A stretch of DNA of 64,000 nt, from NCBI GenBank assembly GCA_028289545.1, contig JANQPG010000030.1, positions 1 to 64,000 on the forward strand, in the 5' to 3' direction. Positions 24,827-34,529 of this stretch are shown here, piece after piece (positions within the stretch are counted from its first letter, which is position 1; every line of letters begins with the position of its first letter). The notes beneath the pieces were generated by a model. The model made no database searches. It saw only the letters and a program-made list of their open reading frames with translations, and was not told the DNA's origin. The position numbers and the translations under genes are program-made. This DNA comes from Woeseiaceae bacterium (GTDB taxonomy: Bacteria; Pseudomonadota; Gammaproteobacteria; Steroidobacterales; Woeseiaceae).

Positions 24827-25894
24827 TCAGGCCTCGTCGCGCATGCGCTCGAACTTGCTCTTGTTGTTCGCCTGCTGATAGGCCTCCCGGCCGGCAACCT
24901 GGCCTTCCGAGACGAGCTTCATGAGCGCGCTGTCCATGGTCTGCATGCCGAGATTGCCGCCCGCCTGCATGGCCGTCTCCAGCTGGTCGAGCTTGCCCTG
25001 GCGAATCAGGTTGGATACGGCGGGCGTATTGACGAGGATCTCGAGCGCCGCAACCCGGCCGGGTTTGCCTTTAGTCGGCAATAGCTGCTGCGATATGACG
25101 CCGCGCAGCGAGGTCGAAATCATCGTGCGGATGTGACTTTGTTTGTCGGCCGGGAACGAATTGACGATGCGGTCAACGGTTTGCCCGGCGCCGTTGGTGT
25201 GCAGCGTTCCCATCACGAGAATACCCATTTCGGCGGCCGTCACGGCAATGCTGATGGTCTCGAGATCGCGCATTTCACCGACCAGGATGACGTCGGGGTC
25301 CTCGCGCAGAGCCGAATGCAGCGCGTCTGCGAAACTGTTGCTGTGGACGCCGACTTCGCGCTGGCTGATGAGACAACCCTGTGCTTTGTGAACAAACTCA
25401 ACGGGGTCCTCGATGGTCAGTATGTGTCCTTTGAGCCGCCGGTTCATCGAGTCGATCATTGCGGCCAGGGTCGTCGACTTGCCCGAACCGGTCTTTCCGG
25501 TCACGAGGATCATGCCCTGCGTATGGCGGCAGAGTTCGTGGACAATCTTGGGCATGTTGAGGGTTTCGAGGGTCAGGGCCTGCGAGGGTATGGCGCGAAA
25601 CACGGCGCCCAGCCCGTTGAGATGCCGGAACGCATTGACGCGAAACCGCGAGACGTCCGGGATCTCGTACGCAAAGTCGGCGGCGTCGTATTCCTCGAAG
25701 CTGCGCTTCGTCGTGCCGTCCATGATTTCCTTCAGACAGATGTCGACGCGGTCCGTCGTCAGTTTCTCGTCCATGAGCGGCCGCAGGTTGCCGTGGATGC
25801 GTGCGCGGACCGGGTCGCCGGAGATAAAGTGCAGATCGGATGCGCTCTGTTTCAGCATCTCTTCGAGGTAGCTATCTATCTGGCGCATGCTCAA
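24827..25894 (-). CDS. PilT/PilU-family type IV pilus retraction ATPase (second of a pair)
   Basis: A hexameric AAA-type secretion ATPase of the PilT family, 355 residues, cytosolic. A PAS-like N-terminal domain (about 1-100) is followed by Walker A GKTGSGKST (about 133-141), the Asp box LTIEDPVEFVH, Walker B EDPDVILVGEMRD and the His box GTLHTNGA. The C-terminal AIRNLIRE-type motif reads AVSNLIRQ, so it is PilT-like but diverged. The ATG overlaps the stop of the other PilT-like gene (ATGA), so they are coupled. No pilin, PilB or PilC is in the window; a role in pilus retraction is by family only. Confidence 0.88.
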   Translation of the reverse strand: MSMRQIDSYLEEMLKQSASDLHFISGDPVRARIHGNLRPLMDEKLTTDRVDICLKEIMDGTTKRSFEEYDAADFAYEIPDVSRFRVNAFRHLNGLGAVFRAIPSQALTLETLNMPKIVHELCRHTQGMILVTGKTGSGKSTTLAAMIDSMNRRLKGHILTIEDPVEFVHKAQGCLISQREVGVHSNSFADALHSALREDPDVILVGEMRDLETISIAVTAAEMGILVMGTLHTNGAGQTVDRIVNSFPADKQSHIRTMISTSLRGVISQQLLPTKGKPGRVAALEILVNTPAVSNLIRQGKLDQLETAMQAGGNLGMQTMDSALMKLVSEGQVAGREAYQQANNKSKFERMRDEA

Positions 25895-26991
25895 CCCTGG
25901 CCTCCGCTAATTTCCAAAGCCGGGACCATATCCGTGTCGGTAACGAAGCGATGGAACTTCCTCTTGTCGTTGGCGAACCGGTAGGCGTCGTCCGGGTCGA
26001 TTTCCTTGCGCTGGATGGCATCCAGCAGCGCCTGATCCATGAGCTGCATACCGACATCTTTACCCGTCTGCAGCTGCGAGGGAATCTGGTGCGTCTGGTC
26101 GGTGGTGATCAGCTTGGCTATGGCCCGGTTGCTGACGAGGATCTCCTGAATAGCCCGCCGGCCGCGCCCATCGGGCGTTTTTACGAGCACCTGCGTGACA
26201 ACGGCTTTCAGGCTCATCGACAGGAACGCCTTGGTTTGTTCGCGGAGTTCACCGGGAAGGGCGTCGATGACGCGGTCGATGGTTTTTACGGCCCCTGTCG
26301 TATGCAGCGTGCCGAACACGAGGTGCCCGGTTTCAGCGGCCGTCATCGCCATCATGATGGTTTCGGCATCGCGCATCTCGCCGACCAGGATCACGTCGGG
26401 GTCTTCGCGCATCGCCGAGCGGACGCCGTCCGCGAAACTCTGCACGTGTGTACCCACCTCCCGTTGAATGACCTGTGAGTGTTTGCTGGGGTGGACGAAC
26501 TCGATCGGGTCTTCGAGGCTAATAATGTTGAGGCTGCGATTCTCGTTCAGATAGTTGATCATGGCGGCGAGCGTCGTGGACTTGCCGGTGCCGGTTGCCC
26601 CCGTCACCAGGACCATGCCCTGGTGGTAGTCGCAGAAGTCGCGTAGAACCTCCGGCGAATTGAGCTGCTCCAGCGTGGGGACGTTGCTCGGAATGTGTCG
26701 CAGGACGGCCCCGATGCCCGTGACCTTGCGAAACACGTTGACCCGGAATCGACCGCCTTCTTCCGCCACGTAGCTGAAATCGAGATCGCGACCCGAGTGC
26801 AGTCGCTCTTTTTGCTTGCTCGTCAGGATTTCGAGGATGTAGGCCTCGAGCTCGGTGTCCGAGAGTTCACGAAACTTGATGGGAAGGAGGTCGCCGTTCA
26901 TCCGCAGCATCGGCGGCACACCAACGGCGAGATGGACGTCGGAGCAGCCTTGCGCGAGGCCAAGCTTCAGAAATGCGTCAATACGGGCCAT
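25891..26991 (-). CDS. PilT-family ATPase (first of a pair)
   Basis: 366 residues with the PilT layout: N-terminal domain with CSDVHLAVGVPP, Walker A GATGTGKST (about 131-139), Asp box ISLEDPIEFVH, Walker B EDPDVILVGEMRD, His box FGTLHTTGA. The AIRNLIRE region reads AIAKLITTDQTHQIPS, so it diverges from canonical PilT. It is clearly a paralogue of the next gene rather than a recent copy; the two differ through most of their length. Upstream on the same strand, 106 bases away, is the HEAT-repeat kinase, so the three may form one unit. Confidence 0.88.
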   Translation of the reverse strand: MARIDAFLKLGLAQGCSDVHLAVGVPPMLRMNGDLLPIKFRELSDTELEAYILEILTSKQKERLHSGRDLDFSYVAEEGGRFRVNVFRKVTGIGAVLRHIPSNVPTLEQLNSPEVLRDFCDYHQGMVLVTGATGTGKSTTLAAMINYLNENRSLNIISLEDPIEFVHPSKHSQVIQREVGTHVQSFADGVRSAMREDPDVILVGEMRDAETIMMAMTAAETGHLVFGTLHTTGAVKTIDRVIDALPGELREQTKAFLSMSLKAVVTQVLVKTPDGRGRRAIQEILVSNRAIAKLITTDQTHQIPSQLQTGKDVGMQLMDQALLDAIQRKEIDPDDAYRFANDKRKFHRFVTDTDMVPALEISGGQG

Positions 26992-27097
26992 GAATCGCCG
27001 TCCGCTATCAAATCAGTGAGTTAGCGTTATCCTAGGCGGATTATGTCCGGCGCGCCAGAGCGAGGTCACATTTTGGGGAATTGGGCGCGGGAGGGCG

Positions 27098-29545
27098 CTA
27101 GTTGGTCAGCCGGACGGAATCCAGGGCGTCCGTCAGCTCATCCATCGACTGGAAGCGCTTGGTTTTGTCGACCGACATTGCGCGGGCAATGATGTCGGCG
27201 TAGTCCTCGGGGATGTCCGGGTTGATCTCGGCGACGGGCTTGGCCTTGCCCTGCACGTGCTGATACATCACCGACATGTGGTCGCCGCGCGAGTAAGGCG
27301 GAATGCCGGTCGCCATCTCGTACATGATGACGCCCACGCTGTAGATGTCCGCTGTTTCGTCGACCTTCTTGCCGAGGATCTGCTCGGGGGCCATGTATTT
27401 GGGCGAGCCGATAACGTAACCGGTCTTCGTGAGCTGGGTATCGCCGCTCGACGCGGCGGCCGCGACGCCGAAATCCACAATTTTGAGTAGCCCGTCGTCG
27501 TTGACCAGGATGTTGGCCGGCTTCAGGTCGCGATGGATGACGCCGGCCTGGTGGGCGACGGTCATCCCGGTGGCAATGTCGCGCGAATACTTGAGTGCCT
27601 TGCGCGCGTCCATCGGTTTGCCGTCGGGGATCTCCCCGGACAGCGTGTGTGAGGGGAAATACTCCATCGAAATCGCATAGCAGCCCTGCAGGTGCAGAAA
27701 GTCGTAGATCCGGATGACGTTACGATGGGTGATCTTTCGCGAATACCTGAGCTCGTGCACGAAGCGTTTCATCATCTCTTCGTCCGAGGAGACGTTCGGA
27801 TTCAAGAATTTGAGGATCAGCTGCTCGTCGACGACCTCGTCCTCCATCAGCAGTACCGTGCCGAACGCGCCCTTGCCGATTTTCTCGATGTATCGGTAAC
27901 GGCCGTCAAGGACGTCACCGGCATTGAGTTTGGAGATATCGAGCACCGGCGGCGCCGAAGGCGCAACCGGGGTGCCGCCGGTCGTTTCCTCGTCCGACTC
28001 CTCGAGTGCGGCAGCCTGGCTCTGTAGCAGCTTGTCGAGGTCCTGATCGTCGAGCAGCAGCGTTTGCGTATGTTCGCCGATCTTCTCGGCGCGACGGTTT
28101 TCCTCGAGGACGGTGTGTGAGAAGCGGGCGTCCAGGTCCTTGAGCGCGTTCTCGGCACTGTTGATGATCGTCGGCTCGTCGGAGGTTTTGATTTTCTCGA
28201 GCACCGCACGGATGTTTCCGGCCTGATTCTCGTCAGCAAGCGAGGAGAGCGCCTTGATGGCTTCGATCTGAATCTCGCGCTCGGGGCGCTTGAGCATCGG
28301 AACAATCTTCGTAATGTGCTTCTCGTTACCGAGTTTGGCGAGTGCCCGCAGCACCACGGCGTCCGTTTTCGGATCCTGCCCGAGCATGCTCTCGAGCTTG
28401 GGTATTGCCGCGTCACCGCCGATCTTGGCGAGCGCGTCCACCGCCCGTTCGCGCACCCACCAATCCTTGTGGTCCGTGGCATTGATCAAGTGTTTGACGG
28501 CCCGTTCGTCTTTCATCGAGTTGAGGATTTCCACCGCGGTACGGCAGATTTCCTCGTCCTCGTCGTTGATCAGGCTGACGACCGAATCGACCACTTTCGG
28601 TCCGCCGATCTCGGCGAGCGCGTCGCCCGCGCGGGACCGCACCCACCAGTCGTCGTCTTTGAGCACGGCCAGAAGGTCCTTGACGGACTCCACGCTGCCC
28701 ACTTCGTTCAGTACCTCGACGGCGGCCCGCCTTGCATATTCCGATTCGTCCTTGAGCGCGGGCGCAAGGTATTCAACGGTGTTCGGGTGCTTGAGCTGAA
28801 TGAGCATCTCGACGGCCTTGTTGAGCACGTCAAGGTCCTGATCCAACAGCAGTTTCGCAACGGCTTCGATGTTGATGCCGTCCTTGCGATTGCCGAGCGC
28901 GCTGAGGGCGGCGCTGCGGACCATCTTGTTGTTGTCCTTGAGCTGAGCCTCGAGCGCACGGTTGACCTCGGTGCGGTCGTACTTGGCGAGGAGGTTGATC
29001 AGGTGGATCTTGACGATCGGATCCTTGCCGCCCATGCGGGCAATCAGATCCGGCAGCATCTCCGGCTTGACCATGTCCTCGATGATGCGAAACAGGGCCG
29101 CTTTTTCCTTGGTGTCGAGCTCATACGCCCGCTGCAGCAGCTCGTGCACCGACAGATCGTCCTTGTGCACGCGCAGGATTTCGATGAGCGCCGGTTTGGA
29201 GACCTCGGGGTCGTCGAAGAAATCGAGCAGCTTGTTGGCGTTGTAGTCGGTGGAACTGGATAGCGCCCAGGCCGTTCCGGAGACGACGCGCTCGTTGCCG
29301 TCAGCAAGACCCTCGCGGAAGAATTCGATGGACTTGTCGGACACGAGTGCCGACAGGATGTCGACGAACATCATGGTGTGCGACTTGTCGGACAGAGCCA
29401 GCGCGTCGATGATCTTGGGGATCGACTTCGCGCCCGCGTTCTTGAGCTTCTGGGTAAGTTTGCGAGCGTTTGCGGAGTCTGGGTCCTGTTCCGCAATGAG
29501 CGCGTTGATCTGCTGATCCGCTCTGAACCCGCCCAGCAGGCTCAT
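27098..29545 (-). CDS. HEAT-repeat protein with C-terminal Ser/Thr protein kinase domain
   Basis: 815 residues in two parts. Roughly residues 20-480 are tandem HEAT-like repeats of about 31 residues (for example DDWWVRSRAGDALAEIGG and KDWWVRERAVDALAKIGG). After a linker, a Hanks-type kinase fills about 550-815: GKGAFGTV glycine loop, lysine in LILKFL, glutamate in FVHELRY, HRDLKPAN, DFGVA and MAPEQ are all intact, so it should be active. No transmembrane helix or extracellular sensor is seen, so it is cytosolic. Start ATG 29545 has GGAG 8 bases upstream; the track's GTG lies 18 bases earlier. It precedes two PilT-like ATPases, which suggests control of pilus motors (inference). Confidence 0.9.
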   Translation of the reverse strand: MSLLGGFRADQQINALIAEQDPDSANARKLTQKLKNAGAKSIPKIIDALALSDKSHTMMFVDILSALVSDKSIEFFREGLADGNERVVSGTAWALSSSTDYNANKLLDFFDDPEVSKPALIEILRVHKDDLSVHELLQRAYELDTKEKAALFRIIEDMVKPEMLPDLIARMGGKDPIVKIHLINLLAKYDRTEVNRALEAQLKDNNKMVRSAALSALGNRKDGINIEAVAKLLLDQDLDVLNKAVEMLIQLKHPNTVEYLAPALKDESEYARRAAVEVLNEVGSVESVKDLLAVLKDDDWWVRSRAGDALAEIGGPKVVDSVVSLINDEDEEICRTAVEILNSMKDERAVKHLINATDHKDWWVRERAVDALAKIGGDAAIPKLESMLGQDPKTDAVVLRALAKLGNEKHITKIVPMLKRPEREIQIEAIKALSSLADENQAGNIRAVLEKIKTSDEPTIINSAENALKDLDARFSHTVLEENRRAEKIGEHTQTLLLDDQDLDKLLQSQAAALEESDEETTGGTPVAPSAPPVLDISKLNAGDVLDGRYRYIEKIGKGAFGTVLLMEDEVVDEQLILKFLNPNVSSDEEMMKRFVHELRYSRKITHRNVIRIYDFLHLQGCYAISMEYFPSHTLSGEIPDGKPMDARKALKYSRDIATGMTVAHQAGVIHRDLKPANILVNDDGLLKIVDFGVAAAASSGDTQLTKTGYVIGSPKYMAPEQILGKKVDETADIYSVGVIMYEMATGIPPYSRGDHMSVMYQHVQGKAKPVAEINPDIPEDYADIIARAMSVDKTKRFQSMDELTDALDSVRLTN

Positions 29546-29728
29546 TGGCAGGGCTCCGGCCACTCACGGCGAACACCCGGTCTGGGGTCTGCGGCGCCCC
29601 TGTCCGTGTTCAACGTGGTGTTCGCTATTAACCCTGCCAATTGACTCGCTCTTAAAGTCGTCTGCGATCCGGACGCCGGACCGCGATTCTCACGCCGAGC
29701 CATGTGGCCACTGCCGCCGGGACGCGGC

Positions 29729-29737
29729 ATTATGCCA
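29729..29737 (-). promoter_or_regulatory. Candidate extended -10 (TGGCATAAT) for the kinase-pilT genes
   Basis: TG-G-CATAAT on the minus strand, about 190 bases upstream of the kinase ATG, identical over 11 bases (TGGCATAATGC) to the metG promoter candidate. There is no matching -35, and the implied leader is long. Confidence 0.3.
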
Positions 29738-29856
29738 CATCGACCGCAAAGGTCCCGCTGGCGTCTTGTTACAACCGGTTCCATCAGAGTGTTGAAGCGA
29801 AAGGAAAAGCTGTTATGGGTTCTGCCTGAAGCTCCGCTACAATGATCAACCCGAAA

Positions 29857-29879
29857 CGGCCGGAATTCAGTCCCGGCCG
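29857..29879 (+). promoter_or_regulatory. Hairpin in the mrp leader
   Basis: CGGCCGG, a 9-base loop, then CCGGCCG, a perfect 7-bp GC stem ending about 40 bases before the mrp start and followed by AAATAAATTTTACC. It could influence translation or be incidental. It is not a terminator for either divergent gene. Confidence 0.35.
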
Positions 29880-29919
29880 GAAATAAATTTTACCTAATAC
29901 CTACCCCGGAAGTGTGACG

Positions 29920-31005
29920 GTGTCATCAGATTCGGTTGTGAAGAGCGCCCTGGAAGCGCACCCCCTCGAGGGTTACGGCCGCCCGCTCGGCGAGATGGCG
30001 CGCGTAACGGTCAGCGGCGATGCCGGGAGCCCGGTTGTCGGCGTGGAGTTCGGTTTCCCCGTGGCGGGTGCCGAAGACGCCATTGCGGCGGAGCTGGCCG
30101 CCGTCGTCGAGGCGGCCTCGGGCAGCCCGCCGGAGTCGCTGAGTGTAACCAGCCGAATCGTGGCGCACGGGGTGCAGAGAAACCTGTCTCCGCTGCCGGG
30201 CGTAAAAAACGTGATTGCGGTCGCCTCGGGCAAGGGCGGTGTCGGCAAATCCACCGTGGCGGTGAATCTCGCGCTGGCAATTGCGGCCGACGGAGGCCGG
30301 GCGGGCCTCCTGGACGCCGACATCTACGGCCCGAGTCAGCCGCATATGCTTGGGCTTCAGGGCGAGCGACCCGTGAGCGAAGACGGCAAGACCATGCAAC
30401 CGCTCCGGGCGCACGATCTCCAGGTGATGTCCATCGGCTTTCTGATCGACCCCGACCAGCCGATGGTCTGGCGCGGTCCGATGGTGACGTCCGCGCTGAA
30501 TCAGATGCTCATGCAGACGCTCTGGCAGGATCTCGACTACCTGATCGTGGATATGCCGCCGGGAACCGGCGACATCCAGCTCACGTTGTCGCAGCAGGTG
30601 CCCGTATCCGGCGCCGTCATCGTTACGACGCCGCAGGATATTGCCGCTATCGACGCCCGCAAGGGGCTCGAGATGTTTCGCAAGGTGTCGATTCCGGTGC
30701 TGGGCGTCATCGAGAATATGAGCACCCATGTCTGCACGAAGTGCGGTCACGAATCCGCCATCTTCGGCGCCGGCGGCGCTCAGAAGATGTCGGAGGACTT
30801 CGATGTCGAGCTGCTCGGCCAGCTGCCGCTGGACGCCGGTATTCGAGAGACCACCGACGCGGGTCGGCCCACCGTGGTTGCCGAGCCCGAATCGCCGGGC
30901 GGCGCCGCGTTCTTCAGGGCAGCGCGCCGCATGACGGCCGCGCTGGCAGGGCGCGGCAAGGACTACAGCTCGGTGTTTCCGAAAATTGTGGTCGAGGACA
31001 GCTAG
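29920..31005 (+). CDS. mrp: Mrp/ApbC-type Fe-S carrier ATPase
   Basis: A P-loop NTPase (361 residues) that binds and transfers [4Fe-4S] clusters in the cytosol. A DUF59-like N-terminal part (about 1-95) is followed by SGKGGVGKSTVAVNLALA (deviant Walker A), DADIYGPSQPHMLG, VDMPPGTGDIQLTLSQ and the cluster-binding CxxC in HVCTKCGHES. The start is GTG; I prefer 29920 because GGAAG sits 7 bases before it, while the track's GTG at 29914 is too close. dcd follows 18 bases later. mrp-dcd next to the metG region is common in gammaproteobacteria. Confidence 0.95.
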   Translation: MSSDSVVKSALEAHPLEGYGRPLGEMARVTVSGDAGSPVVGVEFGFPVAGAEDAIAAELAAVVEAASGSPPESLSVTSRIVAHGVQRNLSPLPGVKNVIAVASGKGGVGKSTVAVNLALAIAADGGRAGLLDADIYGPSQPHMLGLQGERPVSEDGKTMQPLRAHDLQVMSIGFLIDPDQPMVWRGPMVTSALNQMLMQTLWQDLDYLIVDMPPGTGDIQLTLSQQVPVSGAVIVTTPQDIAAIDARKGLEMFRKVSIPVLGVIENMSTHVCTKCGHESAIFGAGGAQKMSEDFDVELLGQLPLDAGIRETTDAGRPTVVAEPESPGGAAFFRAARRMTAALAGRGKDYSSVFPKIVVEDS

Positions 31006-31023
31006 AACAAGAGAGATGTGTCT

Positions 31024-31590
31024 GTGAGCATTAAAGCGGATCGATGGATTCGGCGCATGGCCGCCGAAGAGGGAATGATCGAGCCTTTCGAACCGGGGCA
31101 GGTGCGCGAGGTCGACGGCACGCGGATCGTGTCTTACGGCACTTCGAGCTACGGCTACGACGTGCGCTGCTCGGACGAGTTCAAGATCTTCACGAACATC
31201 AATTCAGCCGTTGTGGACCCCAAAGCCTTCGACGCGACGAGTTTTGTCGACGTGAAGAGTAAGGTGTGCGTAATTCCGCCGAATTCTTTTGCGCTGGCGC
31301 GGACGGTGGAATACTTTCGGATTCCTCGCAACGTCCTGACGATCTGTCTCGGCAAGTCGACCTACGCACGCTGCGGGATCATCGTCAACGTCACTCCGCT
31401 CGAACCCGAGTGGGAAGGCCACGTTACCCTCGAGTTTTCCAACACGACGCCGCTCCCGGCCAAGATCTACGCGAACGAGGGTGTCGCACAGATGTTGTTC
31501 CTCGAGTCCGACGAAGAATGCGAAACCTCGTATCGCGACCGGGGCGGCAAATACCAGGGTCAGACCGGGGTTACGCTCCCCAGGGCCTGA
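31024..31590 (+). CDS. dcd: dCTP deaminase
   Basis: Deaminates dCTP to dUTP, feeding dTMP synthesis; homotrimeric cytosolic enzyme of 188 residues. Signatures are [60 protein letters not shown] with the catalytic glutamate in TLEFSN, and [10 protein letters not shown] at the end. It resembles the Pseudomonas-type form (SIKxDxWIRRMA start), so I begin at GTG 31024 (SIKADRW) rather than GTG 31018. Tail to tail with purN; the stops are 13 bases apart. Confidence 0.95.
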   Translation: MSIKADRWIRRMAAEEGMIEPFEPGQVREVDGTRIVSYGTSSYGYDVRCSDEFKIFTNINSAVVDPKAFDATSFVDVKSKVCVIPPNSFALARTVEYFRIPRNVLTICLGKSTYARCGIIVNVTPLEPEWEGHVTLEFSNTTPLPAKIYANEGVAQMLFLESDEECETSYRDRGGKYQGQTGVTLPRA

Positions 31591-31602
31591 GAGGCGAGCG
31601 CC

Positions 31603-32271
31603 TCAGTCGAAGTCGCGGACGATCGGTTCGTGCAGCGGCCGGCCGTCGAGCACCGCCAGACCGTCCTCGAGAGCCAGTCGACCGGTTGCGAACCAGTTCA
31701 ACACGTCCGGATAAATGTGGTGTTCGGCCCGCTGCACGCGGGCCATGAGCCGTTGGGCATCGTCGTCCGTCAGCACCTCAACCCGGCCCTGCAGAATGCG
31801 CGGTCCCGCGTCCAGTTCTTCGGTGACAAAATGTACGGTACTGCCGTGGTGGCTGTCGCCGGCCTCGAGTACCCGCCGATAGGTATCGAGACCCGGATAC
31901 AGCGGCAGCAGTGCCGGATGTACGTTGAATGCCCGGCCGAGGTAGCGGCGCACGAACCAGGGGCTCAGGATCCGCATGAAGCCCGCGAGCACGATGGCGT
32001 CGATGTCCGTGGCATCGAGGTGCGCGGCGATGCCGCGGTCGAAGGCTTCGCGAGTGTCGAAGTCTCGATGGTCGACCACGACCGTCGGTATGCCGGCCTG
32101 TCTGGCGCGGGTCAAACCGTAGGCGTCCGGCCGGTTTGCGATTACGAGTTCGAGCGTCGCTTCGAGTGTCCCGGCGTCCGCTCGGTCGATGAATGCCTGC
32201 AGGTTGCTGCCGGAGCCGGAAATCAGAATGGCCGTACGGCTTTTCTCAGCCGTCAGGTTCTCCGCAGTCAA
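31603..32271 (-). CDS. purN: Phosphoribosylglycinamide formyltransferase 1
   Basis: Transfers a formyl group from 10-formyl-tetrahydrofolate to GAR in purine synthesis. The 222 residues show [14 protein letters not shown] (phosphate loop), the catalytic Asn/His in FNVHPALLP and the catalytic aspartate in [15 protein letters not shown]. The start is a TTG at 32271 that overlaps the purM stop (TTGA); no in-frame ATG or GTG precedes the core strand, so this rare start seems genuine. Coupled to purM as in E. coli and Pseudomonas. Confidence 0.95.
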   Translation of the reverse strand: MTAENLTAEKSRTAILISGSGSNLQAFIDRADAGTLEATLELVIANRPDAYGLTRARQAGIPTVVVDHRDFDTREAFDRGIAAHLDATDIDAIVLAGFMRILSPWFVRRYLGRAFNVHPALLPLYPGLDTYRRVLEAGDSHHGSTVHFVTEELDAGPRILQGRVEVLTDDDAQRLMARVQRAEHHIYPDVLNWFATGRLALEDGLAVLDGRPLHEPIVRDFD

Positions 32272-33284
32272 ACGAATCGCACTCCGTTGTCGCCGCGTTC
32301 GATTTGACCCATCTGCCAGGCCCGCTCTCCCGCCGCGTCGAGGCGCTGGAGCGCTTCGTCGCGATCGGCGCTCGGGACGACAAGTACCATACCGACGCCG
32401 CAGTTGAAGGTTCGGCGCATTTCGCCCTCGTCGATGTTGCCGACGGATGCCAGCCAGTCGAATACCGGGCCGCGCGACCAGCTCGAAGTGTCCACGGCGG
32501 CGCCGAGTCCGTCGGGCAGGATGCGCGGAATGTTCTCGGTCAGCCCGCCTCCGGTGATGTGCGCAATCCCCCGGACGGACACGTGGCGGAGTAGCTCCAG
32601 TACGGGTTTGACGTAGATGCGCGTCGGTTCCAGCAACAGCTCGGCGGCCGGTTTGCCGTCGATCTTCGCAGCGGGCTCCCGTTCAAGTACGCGGCGAATC
32701 AGCGAGTAGCCGTTCGAGTGCGGGCCGCTCGATCCGAGCGCAATGATCACGTCGCCCTCGGCGATTGTGCTGCCGTCGAGTAGTGCGTCCTTTTCCACAA
32801 CCCCAACGGTAAAACCCGCCAGGTCATATTCACCCGCAGGGTACATATCGGGCATTTCGGCCGTTTCACCGCCAATCAGCGCGGCCCCGGCCTGACGGCA
32901 ACCCTCGGCAATACCCTCGACAACGACGCTCGCCACCTCGACGTCGAGTTGTCCGCAGGCAAAATAGTCGAGAAAAAACAACGGTTCAGCGCCCTGAACC
33001 AGGACGTCGTTGACGCACATCGCCACCAGATCGATGCCGATGCTGTTGTGCTTGCCGATCGCCTGCGCAAGTTTCAGCTTGGTGCCGACGCCATCCGTGC
33101 CGGACACGAGCACGGGCTCCCGGTAGTCCGTCCTGAGCGCAAACAGGCCGCCAAAACCGCCGATCCCGGCAAGGACCTCGGGGCGGCGGGTAGCGGCAAC
33201 GAGCGGCTTGATGCGCTCGACCAGGGCATTGCCCGCGTCGATATCGACGCCGGCGTCTTTATAAGTCAGTTTGGAATGGGCCAT
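32268..33284 (-). CDS. purM: Phosphoribosylformylglycinamidine cyclo-ligase (AIR synthetase)
   Basis: Closes the imidazole ring from FGAM with ATP, the fifth step of purine synthesis. The 338 residues begin [26 protein letters not shown], the family N-terminus. Then come [15 protein letters not shown] (ATP/Mg), [24 protein letters not shown] and [16 protein letters not shown]. The track extends to 33527, but residues before 33284 are non-homologous and cross the divergent gene's promoter region. It overlaps purN and is divergent from the DUF2066 gene. Confidence 0.96.
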   Translation of the reverse strand: MAHSKLTYKDAGVDIDAGNALVERIKPLVAATRRPEVLAGIGGFGGLFALRTDYREPVLVSGTDGVGTKLKLAQAIGKHNSIGIDLVAMCVNDVLVQGAEPLFFLDYFACGQLDVEVASVVVEGIAEGCRQAGAALIGGETAEMPDMYPAGEYDLAGFTVGVVEKDALLDGSTIAEGDVIIALGSSGPHSNGYSLIRRVLEREPAAKIDGKPAAELLLEPTRIYVKPVLELLRHVSVRGIAHITGGGLTENIPRILPDGLGAAVDTSSWSRGPVFDWLASVGNIDEGEMRRTFNCGVGMVLVVPSADRDEALQRLDAAGERAWQMGQIERGDNGVRFV

Positions 33285-33369
33285 CCGGCGTCCCGGGAAA
33301 TGAACGGGTTGATCGAGAGATGCCCGAAGCCGACAACAACTTAAGGCGTGGCAAAAGCTCTCGGGGCGA

Positions 33370-33375
33370 TATAAT
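33370..33375 (+). promoter_or_regulatory. TATAAT element upstream of the DUF2066 gene
   Basis: A perfect TATAAT about 32 bases before the TTG I propose as the DUF2066 start. It would lie inside the coding region if the upstream ATG (33320) were used. The -35 region is poor (TTAAGG is too far). Confidence 0.4.
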
Positions 33376-33406
33376 AATCCGTCGACAGGTTTCGGGGAAA
33401 CCACCC

Positions 33407-34501
33407 TTGCAAAATAAGAGTCTGAGCCTCGGCTTGCTGCCGGCTGCGCTGCTGCTGTTTTTTCTGCCGCCGGCCGCAGCGGTCGAAGTCGTCTCGCTGT
33501 ACACGGCGGAGGTGCCGCTCGACGCACGGGCAGAGAACCCGCGCGAGGACGCCTATCGCATGGCGCTGTATGACGTGTTGCTGCGCGTGTCGGGACCGGT
33601 GGTCGCCAACGATACCGAGCTCGTCGACGAGCTGTTTCCCTCTCCCACGGCCTATGTGGTGCAGTTCAGTCCGGGGGCTGACGAGACGCTGATCGTGACG
33701 TTCGATGGCGAAGCGGTCGAACGTGTGCTCAAGGCCAACGGCCAAACCGTGTGGGGCAGCGACCGTCCGCTGACCCTGGTCTGGCTGGCCGTTGATTGGG
33801 GCCAGGGCGAGCGTGAGATCCTTGGCGTCGACAATCCGCTGCGCGAGGAAGACGATGCGCGCTCGATCGACCGCAACCAGCTGCTCCGCGAGCGTATCCT
33901 GTCGCTCGCCGAACGCCACGGTTTGCCGCTGTTGTTGCCGCTCCTGGACGCGGAAGATCTGGAAAGAGTGAATTATGCCGACATTCGCGGCGGCTTCGAC
34001 GACGTAGTGCTGGAGGCCTCCGAGCGCTACGCGGCGCCGTCGGTGCTCATCGGCGTGGTCGACGCCAACGCCGTGAGACCCAATCGCTGGAGGCACTACC
34101 TGGCCGGCTCACAGCGGGACTGGCGCGGCGAACCCGAGCAGGTTGTGCCCTTCGTGGCGGAGACGCTGGCCGCCGAGTTTGCCGTACGCGGCGACATTCC
34201 CGTTCGTTCCGTGCGGCTTGCGGTTTCCGGCGTGCAAACCGTCGACGCGTACGGCGATTTGCAGCGGCGGCTTCGCGAGATCGAACTGATCGAGCGGCTG
34301 GTTGTCGAGCGTGTCGAGGGCGACCGGATTACCTATCGGGTGGACGTGCGCGGCGGCGGCGACAGGCTCGCGAGGGCGCTCAGGTTTGCGGGCCTGCTCG
34401 AGAGCGACCGGCTCGATCGCGTCGACGACCCGCTGTCGATCGACGACTCGCTGATCGATCAACCTATGGACTCCCTGGGATTTTTCTACGAGCCGCGCTG
34501 A
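33407..34501 (+). CDS. DUF2066 family periplasmic protein
   Basis: A 364-residue exported protein of unknown function, DUF2066 family. From the TTG at 33407 it starts with a clean signal peptide ([25 protein letters not shown], cleavage near AAA-VE), then [17 protein letters not shown], characteristic of the family. GGGGA lies 8 bases before the TTG. The track's ATG at 33320 would add 29 charged residues before the signal peptide and span a TATAAT, so I reject it. The family is usually found beside purM in gammaproteobacteria, as here; its job is unknown. Confidence 0.8.
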   Translation: MQNKSLSLGLLPAALLLFFLPPAAAVEVVSLYTAEVPLDARAENPREDAYRMALYDVLLRVSGPVVANDTELVDELFPSPTAYVVQFSPGADETLIVTFDGEAVERVLKANGQTVWGSDRPLTLVWLAVDWGQGEREILGVDNPLREEDDARSIDRNQLLRERILSLAERHGLPLLLPLLDAEDLERVNYADIRGGFDDVVLEASERYAAPSVLIGVVDANAVRPNRWRHYLAGSQRDWRGEPEQVVPFVAETLAAEFAVRGDIPVRSVRLAVSGVQTVDAYGDLQRRLREIELIERLVVERVEGDRITYRVDVRGGGDRLARALRFAGLLESDRLDRVDDPLSIDDSLIDQPMDSLGFFYEPR

Positions 34502-34529
34502 GCGTCTCGAGTCGTGTGCGAAAAACGCT

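Larger units (their letters stand above)
29546..29919. other. 374-bp intergenic region between the divergent kinase and mrp genes
   Basis: No coding frame is credible here. It holds a minus-strand extended -10 (29729-29737) facing the kinase, a plus-strand TACAAT (29838-29843) without a convincing -35 facing mrp, and a 7-bp hairpin in the mrp leader (29857-29879). It is the longest gene-free stretch of the window. Confidence 0.7.

Noticed and set aside
31585-31610. GAGGC/GCCTC inverted repeat across the dcd and purN stops considered as a terminator
   Set aside because: Only a 5-bp stem and no T run; too weak to call.
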